NCBI GenBank assembly: GCA_018650795.1
Contig: JABIFG010000339.1
Coordinates: forward strand, 1 to 32,624
Direction of reading: 5' to 3'
Length of the DNA: 32,624 nt
Origin: Fidelibacterota bacterium
Lineage (GTDB): Bacteria; Fidelibacterota; UBA8477; JABMPR01
Under the pieces are notes generated by a model that saw nothing but the letters and a program-made list of their open reading frames with translations, made no database searches and was not told the origin of the DNA. This document shows, piece after piece, positions 1 through 7,950 of this stretch. A program made the translations under genes and the position numbers. Positions within the stretch are counted from its first letter, which is position 1. Every line of letters begins with the position of its first letter.

Positions 1-286
1 GGCCGAGGGATTTTAAGTCCTGAATAAATCTCTGATAGTCAGCAGGTTACGGAAATTGTGTCAAAATATTATGTGGAAATATTAGCAGAAAAGGTACCGA
101 TGAAGATGGTTGTACTTCGAGTGTGTGTCCCGTAATTACACCTTTTGCTTGAATAGCAGAGAACCAAGGGTTTATTCATGCCCGGGATATTTTCAGTCCC
201 ATTGTCTGGCTCTGTAAGTTACTGTGTATCAGTCTGTTAAAGGAGAGACTGATCAAGCAGGTGCAGTATGTGTGAACCAAGTTATA
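1..286. other. Intergenic / no gene seen at left edge
   Basis: All six frames are interrupted by stops within a short distance, so I see no partial gene entering from the left. The stretch lies downstream of the minus-strand response regulator that ends at 287. It holds two small inverted repeats (228-253, and a weaker GGGA...TCCC pair around 184-200). Nothing else could be supported. Confidence 0.5.
228..253. other. Small hairpin downstream of the minus-strand two-component genes
   Basis: ATCAGTCT at 228-235 is the exact reverse complement of AGACTGAT at 246-253, giving an 8-bp stem with a 10-nt loop. It lies 34 bases beyond the stop codon of the minus-strand regulator gene, so it could help end that transcript. 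No T-tract follows on either strand, so a classical rho-independent terminator is not supported. Confidence 0.3.
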
Positions 287-1636
287 CTAAATCTCAATTT
301 CATACTCACCGACCTTCGAATAAAGCAATCGCCGATTAATCCCCAACAATCTGGCAGCCTGAGCTTTATTGTTCCCACTTTTGTGTAGCGCAGCAATAAC
401 GAGTTCTTTCTCCAGGCTGGAAACCCGTTCTTTAAAATTCAAGTTGTTGGCATTCTCGTCAAGACTATCCGATTTTTCTGGAGTTTCAATTTTTTGGAAT
501 GATAATACATTGTCTTGTCCCAGCACTAAACGACTCCGGATGGTATTCTCCAATTCTCTTATATTCCCAGGCCATGAATACTGCTGTGATCTCTCTAGTG
601 TCTTAGGTGAAATCATAATCTTTTTATCAGGAGAGTATTTGGTGATGAAATGTTCCACCAAGGGGGGTAAATCTTCCATTCGGTCACGTAATGGTGGGAC
701 AGTAATTTTTACGACATTAAGTCGATAAAAAAGATCCTCTCGCAAACGACCATCAGCAACCTCAGACTCGGAGTCACGATTGGTAATAGCTATCACTCGT
801 ACGTTTGAATAAACTGACTTCTCTCCACCAAGTCGTTCAAAGGTACCAGTCTCTAAGACACGTAATAATTTCACCTGTAGAGGAAGAGGCATGCTATTGA
901 TTTCATCGAGCAGTAGGGTTCCACCATTAGCTAGTTCATAACGTCCTAAGACCAGAGAATGAGCTCCCGTATAGGCGCCTTTTTCATGTCCGAATATTTC
1001 GCTTTCCAGCAATGTTTCCGGTAGGGCTCCACAATTGACCTTTATGTAAGGTTTATCCTTACGATCAGAATGACGCTGAATTGCATTAGCTATCAATTCT
1101 TTGCCGGTGCCACTTTCACCCTCAATCAAAACGGGTGCATCTGATATTGAAACTTTGCCAATGAGTTTGAATATTTCCTGCATGACTTCACTGCGGCCTA
1201 CAATTTCATTCCCGGTAAGTTGGGCGTCATGATCTTTCTCAGATCGCAGTTGCTGAACCTCGTTTACCAGGTCACTATAATTCAGAGCTCGTTCAACAAT
1301 GAGCAGAAATTCATCCAGTTCAAATGGTTTTTCAAGATAATCAAAGGCCCCGTTTTTCATCGCCCGGATGGCTCGCTCACTGGTTCCATGGGCTGTGAGC
1401 ATTATGACTGGTAACTGAGGATAAAGTTGTCGGGTCTCTTTCAATACTGAGAGACCATCAAGCCCGGGGAGGTTTATGTCTAGGAGTAACAGGTTCGGTT
1501 GACGTTGCTCAAGTTCTTTAATTGCATCTTTGCCATTATTGGATTCTGCAAATTCAATATCTTTGCGAGTCAAGGCATCGATAATATTCCGACGCATGAA
1601 TGCCTCATCATCAACAATATGGATTAACTTTTTCAT
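287..1636 (-). CDS. NtrC-family sigma-54-dependent response regulator
   Basis: This 449-aa cytoplasmic regulator probably activates sigma-54 promoters when phosphorylated by the kinase encoded just upstream. The N-terminal receiver domain (about 1-120) has the acidic pair D9/D10, the phospho-acceptor D53 in LLDINLPG, and the conserved T and K (VIMLTAH, EKPF). The central AAA+ domain (about 148-380) has a Walker A (GESGTGKE), the sigma-54 contact loop GAYTGA at 220-225 (the common Y variant of GAFTGA), a Walker B (GGTLLLDEI) and the arginine-finger region FREDLFYRLNVV. The C-terminus is a Fis-type helix-turn-helix (NNKAQAARLLGINRRLLYSK). The kinase stop and this start are only 9 bases apart, so the two form an operon. 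A -24/-12 promoter candidate in the divergent region (3319-3334) is an obvious possible target; that link is inferred. Confidence 0.93.
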   Translation of the reverse strand: MKKLIHIVDDEAFMRRNIIDALTRKDIEFAESNNGKDAIKELEQRQPNLLLLDINLPGLDGLSVLKETRQLYPQLPVIMLTAHGTSERAIRAMKNGAFDYLEKPFELDEFLLIVERALNYSDLVNEVQQLRSEKDHDAQLTGNEIVGRSEVMQEIFKLIGKVSISDAPVLIEGESGTGKELIANAIQRHSDRKDKPYIKVNCGALPETLLESEIFGHEKGAYTGAHSLVLGRYELANGGTLLLDEINSMPLPLQVKLLRVLETGTFERLGGEKSVYSNVRVIAITNRDSESEVADGRLREDLFYRLNVVKITVPPLRDRMEDLPPLVEHFITKYSPDKKIMISPKTLERSQQYSWPGNIRELENTIRSRLVLGQDNVLSFQKIETPEKSDSLDENANNLNFKERVSSLEKELVIAALHKSGNNKAQAARLLGINRRLLYSKVGEYEIEI

Positions 1637-1645
1637 GAGTATACC

Positions 1646-3166
1646 TTATGCCCGAAATAATTTAATTTCGCAGGTTAATCCACCAGAGGGCTCATTATAA
1701 AAGTCTATTTGACCTCCGTGAGCTTTGATAATTTCGTAAGAGATCGATAACCCCAATCCTGAGCCATCTTCTTTCGTCGTAAAAAAAGGATCATAAATCT
1801 TATTCAAAATATCCTCTGCCATACCTGGCCCACTGTCACTGATCCTCAAAGTGATTTTACCACTATCTGTTGAAGAAGTTGACACCCTTATAGTACCATT
1901 CCCTCCGCATGCCTGAATAGAATTTGTAAAAATATTAAGGACAACCTGTTTCATGGCCTGGGGATCAATAAGTAAATCCGATATTTCTTCCCCATAGTGT
2001 TCAGTGAATTTTATTTGGCTATTATCCATCTTAATCAGGTCGATAGTCTGGTGAATAAGATCATTAATATTTATTTCTGAAAGATCAGTGGCAATAGGTT
2101 TACTAAAGACCAGCAGCCGGTTCACTAAACTTGTCAGACGATTAATTTCCTGTACGACCAATTCCATTGTTTCTGGAGTGACAACCTCAATAATGTCAGC
2201 AGGTTCATCAGAATTTGTCAATCTGCGTTGCCACAATTGAACCCGGGTTTTAATAATTGCCAAAGGAGTTTTTACTTCATGGGCCACACCTGCGATCAAT
2301 TTTCCCAGAGATGCCAGCTTGTCTTGTTGATGCAGTTTATTTTCAAGCTCTTGAAGGTTCTTATGCTCACGGTCCAAATTATTGACCAAAGCATTTATTG
2401 AATCAGCAATAAAACCATAAGTCCCACCCTCGCTGAGAAATCGATAGCTCGGATCTTTTTGAATTCTTTCCAGGCCTAAACGGATGTTACGGGTTCTTCT
2501 GTGTAGACTCAGGAAGATAGCTACCGCAACAAAGAATCCTGATATGGATACAGTCGCGATAACATTTAAGATCTCTTTAAGACGATAGGCTGGTAGTTTT
2601 CGTTCAATATGTATGCGTACCCAAGTTGCACCGATAACCTTGTCACCGTTTATAATTGGAACGGTGGCTAAGGGGAAAATAGCTGGATCAAATTTATGAT
2701 TTTGAACGATAGTCCGATTGTGTTCAATTGTTTGCTTTATCTGTTCTTTGATAATGTCATGTGAGCGCGGTGGGGGACCATAGGCCGGTTTTGGTGGAGG
2801 AAGTGTGGGGTAGGCATACCCCACAAATTTATCGAATGGCTCAAGATAAAAACCACCTTCTAATCCAATAATTTCAGACAACATGACATTCGATAGCAAT
2901 TTCAAAGAGGAATCAATATGAATCAAGTCTTTATCATTTAAGGACTCTTTATCCAAAAGTGGCTGAATATTTAAACTATTAAAAACAGCTTCAGAATATT
3001 GTTGAAGCTGATGAGCGACGATTTCTGTCATGGTTGCATGTGACGAAAAGACCTCATCACTCCAGCGATTGATAATTGAGGTTGTAGTTAATGCGATACC
3101 ACTAATTACTACAATCATAGTTAGGATAATTAGGGCAGTCTTCAGTCTGGTAGTTATGTTTTTCAT
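1646..3166 (-). CDS. Membrane sensor histidine kinase (NtrB-like)
   Basis: This 506-aa inner-membrane kinase is the first gene of a two-gene minus-strand operon. A membrane segment at about 10-31 and another at about 203-222 flank an extracytoplasmic sensor region of about 170 residues. That region contains a proline-rich stretch (LPPPKPAYGPPP) and ends with a PIINGDKVIGATWVRI segment reminiscent of a Cache/PAS-like fold. A linker and short coiled coil lead to the HisKA helix with H296 in GVAHEVKTPLAI. The ATPase domain has an N box (NIFTNSIQACGG), G1 (DSGPGMAE) and G2 (GSGLGLSI). There is no receiver domain, so the phosphate probably goes to the downstream NtrC-type regulator. The ligand is unknown. 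The gene is divergent from the T9SS-tailed propeller gene at 3433, with a 266-base shared control region. Confidence 0.92.
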   Translation of the reverse strand: MKNITTRLKTALIILTMIVVISGIALTTTSIINRWSDEVFSSHATMTEIVAHQLQQYSEAVFNSLNIQPLLDKESLNDKDLIHIDSSLKLLSNVMLSEIIGLEGGFYLEPFDKFVGYAYPTLPPPKPAYGPPPRSHDIIKEQIKQTIEHNRTIVQNHKFDPAIFPLATVPIINGDKVIGATWVRIHIERKLPAYRLKEILNVIATVSISGFFVAVAIFLSLHRRTRNIRLGLERIQKDPSYRFLSEGGTYGFIADSINALVNNLDREHKNLQELENKLHQQDKLASLGKLIAGVAHEVKTPLAIIKTRVQLWQRRLTNSDEPADIIEVVTPETMELVVQEINRLTSLVNRLLVFSKPIATDLSEININDLIHQTIDLIKMDNSQIKFTEHYGEEISDLLIDPQAMKQVVLNIFTNSIQACGGNGTIRVSTSSTDSGKITLRISDSGPGMAEDILNKIYDPFFTTKEDGSGLGLSISYEIIKAHGGQIDFYNEPSGGLTCEIKLFRA

Positions 3167-3318
3167 ATTTGTGTTAAGTAAGCATACATGTGTGTGCTAA
3201 AACCGAACACAATTTAGTTGGATCGGAGTAATTTCCAAGATAAGAATTAATCAACTTAATCAGCTGTAGGCCAATGCTGCCAAGGCTTTGAAAGGCTTTT
3301 TGAATGACATCAGGATTG

Positions 3319-3334
3319 TGGCCTACTAATTGCC
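3319..3334 (+). promoter_or_regulatory. Candidate sigma-54 (-24/-12) promoter
   Basis: TGGCCTACTAATTGCC matches the consensus TGGCACG-N4-TTGCW at TGGC and TTGC. The GG at 3320-3321 and the GC at 3332-3333 have exactly 10 bases between them, the spacing strictly required by sigma-54. The predicted transcript would start near 3345 and run into the gene at 3433 with a leader of about 90 bases. A sigma-54 activator is encoded within 2 kb (287-1636). Matching is by eye; no activator site was proven, though short direct repeats (AAGGCTTT) lie just upstream at about 3283-3300. Confidence 0.6.
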
Positions 3335-3366
3335 CTAGTTAGGTTTTTATAAAACAAGAAAAACAA

Positions 3367-3408
3367 TCAGCTTCAGTCGGTTCCACTTTAGTGAAAGGGA
3401 TAAGCTGA
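3367..3408 (+). other. 5' leader stem-loop
   Basis: TCAGCTT (3367-3373) is the reverse complement of AAGCTGA (3402-3408), closing a stem whose interior holds a small CAC-TTTA-GTG hairpin (84-93 of that line). It lies between the predicted sigma-54 start site and the ribosome binding site AAGGAG of the gene at 3433. It may stabilise or regulate the leader; it matches no riboswitch class I know. Confidence 0.3.
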
Positions 3409-3432
3409 AATTAACAAAGGAGAGAAGGAAAA

Positions 3433-4989
3433 ATGAAAAAAGCTACTAGTTACTATGTCATGATGGTACTTTTGACAGCGTTTTCGTTGGTTTTCGCTCA
3501 GACCTCACCCAGTAAGGTGGGTACAACAGACAATGACAGAAGCATGAATTATCCTGGTGGTTCAACTATCGCTCGTGCTGCAAATGGTGAGATCATGATG
3601 GTTTGGGGAACTCTAGCAGGTCCAGATTCACTGGTATATGCAACGTCCTACGACGATTTCCTGGGAGCCTGGAACACACCAGTGGCTCTTGGTACAGGAA
3701 CTGGAGAAGGGCGCGTCCTCAGCCACGCAAATATTGCCGCAGATGCTGACAATAACTTCCACGCTGTTTGGTCCAGCAACTGGAATATTGTACACTCAAA
3801 GTATGATGGCTCCAACTGGTCTACTCCGGTCTCTGTGACTGGTACTGCAGCACCCTGGGATACACTGAGGTGTGCCCAGACCGCTGTTGGTATTGATGGT
3901 TTTGGAGCTGTATGGGTCATCTGGAGTACAGGCTGGGAAGATGATAATGTTAATGAATGGATTTTTGCCAGTAGAAGTGTTGATGATGGTGTGAACTGGA
4001 GCGCCCCTGATACCTTGTTTAAAGATGCCATCATGGGCGAAATGCCTAACTATAGTTTAGGATTTCCACACCTGGCAACAAGTCTGGGTGGAAAAGTGGG
4101 TGTAACAGTTCGGGGACCTAAAGGACCTTTAGGTCAATATTCTGCTGCTTTTCAAGAATATAATGGAACAAGTTGGGGAGTCACCGAATACGTAGTTGAT
4201 GCAGCAGGTAATGCTCTTTTTGCTGATTCAGTTGATATCTATCAACTATCCATGGATTACGATGCTGCTGGAGATCGTCACTTTGCTTTTTATACAGCAG
4301 AAGCTGATTTTGATGGAGATGTAGCAAAGGGTAACATCTATTATACTAAAAAAACAGCAGCAGGTGTTTGGTCTGATCCTAAAATGATTACTGACTTTGA
4401 AAATGGTTCAGCTGATTATCCTTCAATAGTATTTGGTGGCACTGATGATCTGTACGTTGTATTCTTTGCAACTAGTACAGATACAAGCGATGCACTCAGA
4501 CATATTTATGGTGTTAACTCGGCTGATTTGGGTACTACATGGACAGGTGCTATTCAGTTAAGCTATAACACAGTAGGCTTAGATGCTCGTCCCCCTTCAA
4601 TTAGCCAGACCATCGGAGCAGTAGGTGCAGATGTTGCCTGGATTGAACCAGAAGGTGATGTCTACGGTATCTATTATGGTCTGATTCCTAAAGCTGTTGT
4701 TAGTGTTGATGGAAAGTACCAGCCAGAAACCTATAGCCTATTGCACAACTATCCAAATCCATTCAATCCGGCAACAACGATTGAATTTGGAGTTGCTCAA
4801 CCTGGTAATGTAAAACTTTATGTTTATAACATGGCAGGTCAGGAAGTTGCACAATTGGTAAATCAGAAAATGGAAACCGGAATCTATGAAGTTAACTTCA
4901 ATGCCGGTTCTTTGGCTTCAGGTGTTTACTTCTATCGCTTGATTACAAGCGACCATACGATGACCAATAAACTGATATACTTGAAGTAG
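3433..4989 (+). CDS. Secreted BNR/sialidase-like beta-propeller protein with T9SS sorting tail
   Basis: This 518-aa exported protein starts after a good ribosome binding site (AAGGAGAGAAGG). It has a Sec signal peptide with cleavage after VFAQ, at about residue 23. Residues about 25-420 contain repeated tryptophan-rich strands with Asp-box-like elements (SVDDGVNWSAP, SADLGTTWTG), as in six-bladed sialidase-type propellers. The sialidase arginine triad and catalytic Tyr/Glu cannot be identified, so enzymatic activity should not be assumed. The last ~80 residues (from LLHNYPNPFNP to NKLIYLK) are a type A T9SS sorting domain, so the protein is probably displayed on the surface or released. A candidate sigma-54 promoter lies upstream and a perfect hairpin downstream. 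It may be a transcription unit of its own next to the large glutamate-related operon; its binding target is unknown. Confidence 0.8.
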   Translation: MKKATSYYVMMVLLTAFSLVFAQTSPSKVGTTDNDRSMNYPGGSTIARAANGEIMMVWGTLAGPDSLVYATSYDDFLGAWNTPVALGTGTGEGRVLSHANIAADADNNFHAVWSSNWNIVHSKYDGSNWSTPVSVTGTAAPWDTLRCAQTAVGIDGFGAVWVIWSTGWEDDNVNEWIFASRSVDDGVNWSAPDTLFKDAIMGEMPNYSLGFPHLATSLGGKVGVTVRGPKGPLGQYSAAFQEYNGTSWGVTEYVVDAAGNALFADSVDIYQLSMDYDAAGDRHFAFYTAEADFDGDVAKGNIYYTKKTAAGVWSDPKMITDFENGSADYPSIVFGGTDDLYVVFFATSTDTSDALRHIYGVNSADLGTTWTGAIQLSYNTVGLDARPPSISQTIGAVGADVAWIEPEGDVYGIYYGLIPKAVVSVDGKYQPETYSLLHNYPNPFNPATTIEFGVAQPGNVKLYVYNMAGQEVAQLVNQKMETGIYEVNFNAGSLASGVYFYRLITSDHTMTNKLIYLK

Positions 4990-4997
4990 TTTTTATC

Positions 4998-5029
4998 TTG
5001 AGGGTAGTATGGTATCATACTACCCTCAA
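4998..5029 (+). terminator. Perfect 14-bp hairpin, probable terminator or attenuator
   Basis: The arms 4998-5011 and 5016-5029 are exact reverse complements with a 4-nt GTAT loop, starting 9 bases after the stop codon of the preceding gene. Only a short weak T-run follows, so it may terminate partially, protect the 3' end of the upstream mRNA, or separate expression of the propeller gene from the TonB receptor operon. The symmetrical stem would also work for minus-strand transcription. Confidence 0.6.
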
Positions 5030-5077
5030 TTTCTAATCCCGTAATATGTTTTGGGGTAAGTGCATCAAGGGGTAAGG

Positions 5078-5083
5078 TATAAT
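5078..5083 (+). promoter_or_regulatory. Possible -10 element before the receptor operon
   Basis: A TATAAT hexamer lies 48 bases before the receptor start at 5132, in the only non-coding space (5030-5131) between the hairpin and the long operon. No convincing -35 TTGACA partner is found 16-18 bases upstream, and FCB-group promoters often diverge from that consensus. No -24/-12 match with 10-base spacing was seen here. Confidence 0.25.
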
Positions 5084-5131
5084 TGCCGGTATTGATTACG
5101 AAAAATCTTACCAAGACTGTGGAGCATCAAA

Positions 5132-7927
5132 ATGACAGGTAGAAAATATTCGTATTTAAAGAAAATGATAATCGCCATAGGTGTTTTGACCACGTTTGCG
5201 TTTGGTGGAAACACTGGAAAAATTGTCGGTCAGATTATCGATGGCAGCACTCAAGAGCCTCTTTTTGGAGCTAATATTGTTGTCTTGGGAACTGATTGGG
5301 GCGCATCTGCTGATGAAGAGGGTAGATTCTTTATTAACAATATCCCCCCGGGAGCCTATACACTACGTGGCATGATGATCGGGTATCGTGGACAGGATGT
5401 TATAGATGTACTGATAAAAACTGATTTGACCACAGAAGTTAATTTTGCCCTGGAATTCAGTACTATTGAGGGTGAGATAGTGACTGTTGTTGCACAACGG
5501 AGTTTTGTCGACAAAGATATTACAGCTAAAAGATCAATCATGTCTGGCGCGGATATCGCTGAAAAAACTCCCACAACTACTGTGGATGATGCTCTGGCAA
5601 CACAAGCAGGATTTGTGGAAGATGAAAATGGAAATTTACACCTGCGTGGAGGTCGTAGCGGCGAAGTTTCTTACTATGTCGATGGTATTCTTGTAAAAGA
5701 TCCCATTGGTGGTGGACTGGGAGCAGGAATCGACATTAACTCTGTTAGCGAATTGTCAATTCTTACAGGTGGCTTTAATGCTGAATACGGTGAAGCCATG
5801 AGTGGTATTGTCAATATCACCACAAAAGATGGTGGGCACAAAATGGAAGGGAAATTCCAATACGACTCTGATATGTTAAATGAGTCTCCCTACCATCAGA
5901 AAGACTGGTTATTGGAGTCAAATCTAGTAGAAGGAATGGATGATACCGAGAAATTAGAATATCTAGATGCTGTACGATACCTAACCTCTGAAGAAGATTC
6001 TGTTGGTACCTCACGATATAATCATACAAGCGTTTTAGACCATCCTTATGTAGAAGATAAAGTATTAATACCTATCCTGGGCCGATTTAGTGGAAGCCTC
6101 TCAGGACCGGCACCATTGGTGAAAAAATTATCCTTTTTTATTTCAGGTTTTCATGATAATCACGACTCATATCTACCTAATGGATTTACAATCGAAAATC
6201 AATTGTTTGGGAAATTCACTTATAAATTTTCGTCAACGAAGAGTCTGTCCCTTAATACTCAATCTACTTCACGCTACACTATGGGATATTCACATTATTA
6301 CAAATACATCCCACCTGAGACCAATGAGATAACAGATTCTTTAAACTATAACGCCAAATTACGCGGTGAGCAGGATTTAACGTCCGTTACAACAAAGCGA
6401 GCAGTAATTACCTGGAAACATGCAATCAGTAGTAAAACTTTTTATGCACTGCATTTTCAGCAGCTGGGTCGGATCGCAAACCAGAATATCCCAGGAAAAG
6501 ATGTCCCTTATGATCCTATATCAGGGGCCTTGATTGATTCGGTTGAATCACAATATACAAAAATGAGCTATATCTTTGGAACAGAGAGTGATTTCCGGGG
6601 AGGTGATGCACGGAGTTGGTATCGCGAAGAAACCACAACACTAAACTTAAAGGGTGATCTAACCAGCCAGATGACAGCTGTTCATCAGGTCAAGGCAGGT
6701 TTTGATTTAAAACAGCACGATCTTTTTCGTCACGCTTTGAGTGATCCTTGGCCAGGGGCTTTTCGTCACAGACCCGAGCTATATGAACGCCAGCCCCGGG
6801 AAGCAGCATTTTATTTGCAAGATAAAATGGAGTTTGACTTCATGGTCCTAAATCTGGGTCTTCGCTATGATGCTCTAGAGGTCAATGATCAATATTTTGA
6901 AGATGTTGGAGATATTCAGGAAACGGTCATGATCGATAATGGTGATGGTACAACCACCCCAGTATTCCAATTCAAAGCAATGCAAGAAGTACCCCTGCGC
7001 TACAAAATCAGTCCAAGAATTGGGCTAGCGCACGTAGTCACTGATAAATTGGTATTCCATTTCTCTTATGGCCATTTTTTCCAGAATCCTGATTTCTATC
7101 ACTTGTATCGCAACGACAACACCCTTGCTAATCTTGAAGAATCAGATGCTATTATTGGTAACCCAGGATTGGAACCTCAAAAGACAGTCGCTTTCGAAGT
7201 CGGAGGAAAGTATCAGGTTAGTGATAATCTGGCTTTAGATTTTTCAGGATTTTACAAGGACATCCGGGATTTAACTTCCACCAAATATTATGCTCGTCAA
7301 CCCTATAACTATACAGTCTATATCAATGAAGACTATGCTCGAATCCAGGGATTTGATATCAGTGTTAAACATCGTGCTGGTAGATTTATAAATTCTAGTG
7401 CCCATTACACCTATAGTACTGCACAGGGTTCAGGATCAGATCCATTAGCCGGATACTATTTTCGTGAAGGAGATGCCCATCTTCGTCCAAAACGCGAGTT
7501 CTATTTAGATTTTGACCGTACCCATGATTTTTCGGCCAACGTAGATTTACGTTTCCCTACAAACTTTCAAATTCGACCATTAGCCAATTTTGGTGTGAAT
7601 GTGCTATACCAAATAGCAAGCGGATTGCCTTATACACCTAGCTACAGTGGTGCTTTGAGTATCGAAATTAACTCTGAGCGGAAAGCCTCCTCCAATTCAT
7701 TGGATGTTCGCATTGATAAGGCTTTTATTTTTGGAGGGAAAAGAATGGTAGTCTACCTAAAGGGTATCAACATGCTAGACCATTTGAATGTCCGCAATGT
7801 TTGGTCCGCAACAGGTGATCCATGGTGGGGAGGTCCTGCCAATTACCGAAGTTATGATCGTCAAGCTAACCCGACAAATATTGGTCCTCGCAGAGATGTT
7901 CGTCTGGGTATGTACATCAAATTTTAA
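5132..7927 (+). CDS. TonB-dependent outer-membrane receptor with carboxypeptidase-regulatory-like domain
   Basis: This 931-aa protein is probably the outer-membrane importer that opens the glutamate-related operon. After a signal peptide (about 1-25) comes an Ig-like CarboxypepD_reg/CNA-B-type domain (about 28-110: GKIVGQIIDG, PLFGANIVVLGT, GRFFINNIPPGAYTLRG) as in SusC-like receptors. The plug domain follows (about 130-235: LHLRGGRSGEVSYYVDGI, ILTGGFNAEYGEAMSGIVNI), then a long beta-barrel ending in the aromatic strand DVRLGMYIKF. The barrel has typical periplasmic-turn and TonB-receptor motifs (FSYGHFFQNPDFYHLYR, NPGLEPQKTVAFEVGGKYQ). No SusD gene follows; instead there is a large T9SS-like protein and a PorV/PQ-like barrel. 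The substrate is not readable from sequence. From the neighbours (gamma-glutamyl hydrolases, glutamate racemase, PgsBC) I infer gamma-glutamyl oligomers or polyglutamate. Other T9SS/FCB organisms use similar receptors for peptides or glycans. Confidence 0.9.
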   Translation: MTGRKYSYLKKMIIAIGVLTTFAFGGNTGKIVGQIIDGSTQEPLFGANIVVLGTDWGASADEEGRFFINNIPPGAYTLRGMMIGYRGQDVIDVLIKTDLTTEVNFALEFSTIEGEIVTVVAQRSFVDKDITAKRSIMSGADIAEKTPTTTVDDALATQAGFVEDENGNLHLRGGRSGEVSYYVDGILVKDPIGGGLGAGIDINSVSELSILTGGFNAEYGEAMSGIVNITTKDGGHKMEGKFQYDSDMLNESPYHQKDWLLESNLVEGMDDTEKLEYLDAVRYLTSEEDSVGTSRYNHTSVLDHPYVEDKVLIPILGRFSGSLSGPAPLVKKLSFFISGFHDNHDSYLPNGFTIENQLFGKFTYKFSSTKSLSLNTQSTSRYTMGYSHYYKYIPPETNEITDSLNYNAKLRGEQDLTSVTTKRAVITWKHAISSKTFYALHFQQLGRIANQNIPGKDVPYDPISGALIDSVESQYTKMSYIFGTESDFRGGDARSWYREETTTLNLKGDLTSQMTAVHQVKAGFDLKQHDLFRHALSDPWPGAFRHRPELYERQPREAAFYLQDKMEFDFMVLNLGLRYDALEVNDQYFEDVGDIQETVMIDNGDGTTTPVFQFKAMQEVPLRYKISPRIGLAHVVTDKLVFHFSYGHFFQNPDFYHLYRNDNTLANLEESDAIIGNPGLEPQKTVAFEVGGKYQVSDNLALDFSGFYKDIRDLTSTKYYARQPYNYTVYINEDYARIQGFDISVKHRAGRFINSSAHYTYSTAQGSGSDPLAGYYFREGDAHLRPKREFYLDFDRTHDFSANVDLRFPTNFQIRPLANFGVNVLYQIASGLPYTPSYSGALSIEINSERKASSNSLDVRIDKAFIFGGKRMVVYLKGINMLDHLNVRNVWSATGDPWWGGPANYRSYDRQANPTNIGPRRDVRLGMYIKF

Positions 7928-7950
7928 CTGGCAATGAATGAGGTAGTGAA

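Noticed and set aside
3433..4989. Functional sialidase
   Set aside because: Only Asp-box-like repeats are visible; the arginine triad and catalytic residues of sialidases are not, and no sialic-acid genes are nearby.
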